64,000 bases of DNA, taken from contig NC_015732.1 in the NCBI RefSeq assembly GCF_000219725.1, forward strand, positions 1,302,001 through 1,366,000. The letters run 5' to 3'. The DNA comes from Gracilinema caldarium DSM 7334 (GTDB taxonomy: Bacteria; Spirochaetota; Spirochaetia; Treponematales; Breznakiellaceae). Shown one piece after another: positions 63,753 to 64,000 of this stretch (within the stretch, counting starts at the first letter, position 1; each line of letters starts with the position of its first letter). The translations under genes were made by a program, and so were the position numbers. The notes under the pieces were generated by a model. The model was not told where the DNA came from. It searched no databases and saw nothing but the letters and a program-made list of their open reading frames with translations.

Positions 63753-64000
63753 TAAGTCCCATAAACTTGACAATGTCTGTTACGATATTCGCGGGCCCGT
63801 CATGAAAGAGGCAAAACGGATTGAGGCAGAGGGCTTTCGGGTCCTTAAGTTAAATATTGGTAATCCTGCGGCCTTTGGTTTTAATGCCCCCGATGAAATT
63901 TTACATGATATTATCGTCAATCTTCAGAATGCCCAGGGGTATTCGGACTCTCAGGGTATTTTTGTGGCCCGCAAGGCTATTATGCAGGAATTTCAGTCTA
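63739..64000 (+). CDS. Class I/II PLP aminotransferase, N-terminal part (partial)
   Basis: The gene runs off the right edge; 87 residues are present. I start at ATG 63739, seven to nine bases after GAGGAGG, within the end of the upstream gene; ATG 63745 is the alternative. The fragment contains NIGNPAAFGFNAPDEI and YSDSQGIFVARKAIM, which match the N-terminal part of alanine transaminase (AlaA)-like aminotransferases. The PLP-lysine lies beyond the window. Confidence 0.85.
   Translation, partial: MRMFNKSHKLDNVCYDIRGPVMKEAKRIEAEGFRVLKLNIGNPAAFGFNAPDEILHDIIVNLQNAQGYSDSQGIFVARKAIMQEFQS

Noticed and set aside
1-64000. CRISPR array or mobile element
   Set aside because: No spaced direct repeats, transposase or integrase frames or inverted terminal repeats were seen. 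The gene content is that of a chromosome backbone.

Overview
The window looks like a chromosomal segment of a spirochaete, most likely Treponema or a close relative (the Treponema/Spirochaeta caldaria group). This is inferred from the gene complement and protein style: a eukaryotic-like isoleucyl-tRNA synthetase, several lipoproteins and TPR proteins, FapA, HflK/HflC beside a degenerate kinase, ThrE split into two proteins, and a tiny AURKAIP1/COX24-type basic protein. I saw no species-specific marker. Base composition is mixed, with more AT-rich stretches around 25-26 kb and 50-52 kb. Coding density is high, many starts are GTG or TTG, and neighbouring genes often overlap by 1-4 bases. I found no insertion sequence, prophage, CRISPR array or rRNA.

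Layout. 0-5 kb: the C-terminus of an outer-membrane protein, tRNA-Lys with promoter and terminator, a macrodomain protein, three small conserved or unknown genes, and a large lipoprotein with an HExxH motif. 5-11 kb: a metallo-beta-lactamase-fold protein and a pentapeptide-repeat protein, then the plus-strand run zinc ribbon-murI-rsgA-mutS2. 11-19 kb: fapA and a TM2 protein, argR (with a probable ARG box) and pgi, a chemotaxis receptor, an M28 peptidase and Hsp33. 19-28 kb: a three-gene operon (TPR/Mrr-like protein, phosphoesterase, ParB-like protein), two more TPR genes, an AI-2E-type permease, an ACT protein with its PFL/UPF0210 partner, and nth.

28-39 kb: ileS, a lipoprotein, an FmdB-type zinc ribbon, small zinc-ribbon and unknown proteins, msrA with an AmrS-like radical SAM enzyme, nudC, class I fumarase and an odd P-loop protein. 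39-47 kb: a histidine kinase and sigma-54 response regulator, the hflK-hflC-pseudokinase operon, an omega-like subunit, miaA and the bS22-like microprotein. 47-54 kb: one long operon, dxs-folP-cdaA-cdaR-acpS-DUF2225-truA, joining isoprenoid, folate, c-di-AMP, lipid and tRNA-modification genes. 54-57 kb: a cobalamin riboswitch controlling a BtuFCD-type importer. 57-64 kb: two PLP aminotransferases, the split ThrE exporter, a CNNM/CorC-type protein with an HD-GYP protein, a membrane TPR-like protein, and the start of a class I/II aminotransferase cut by the window edge.

Most genes are housekeeping. The least explained parts are the TPR/Mrr-phosphoesterase-ParB-like operon (19.06-22.03 kb), the pseudokinase with an extracytoplasmic NTF2-like tail encoded with hflKC (42.4-45.9 kb), the P-loop protein with a possible tRNA-editing-like tail upstream of fumarase (38.7-39.7 kb), and the signalling proteins whose catalytic motifs have changed residues.
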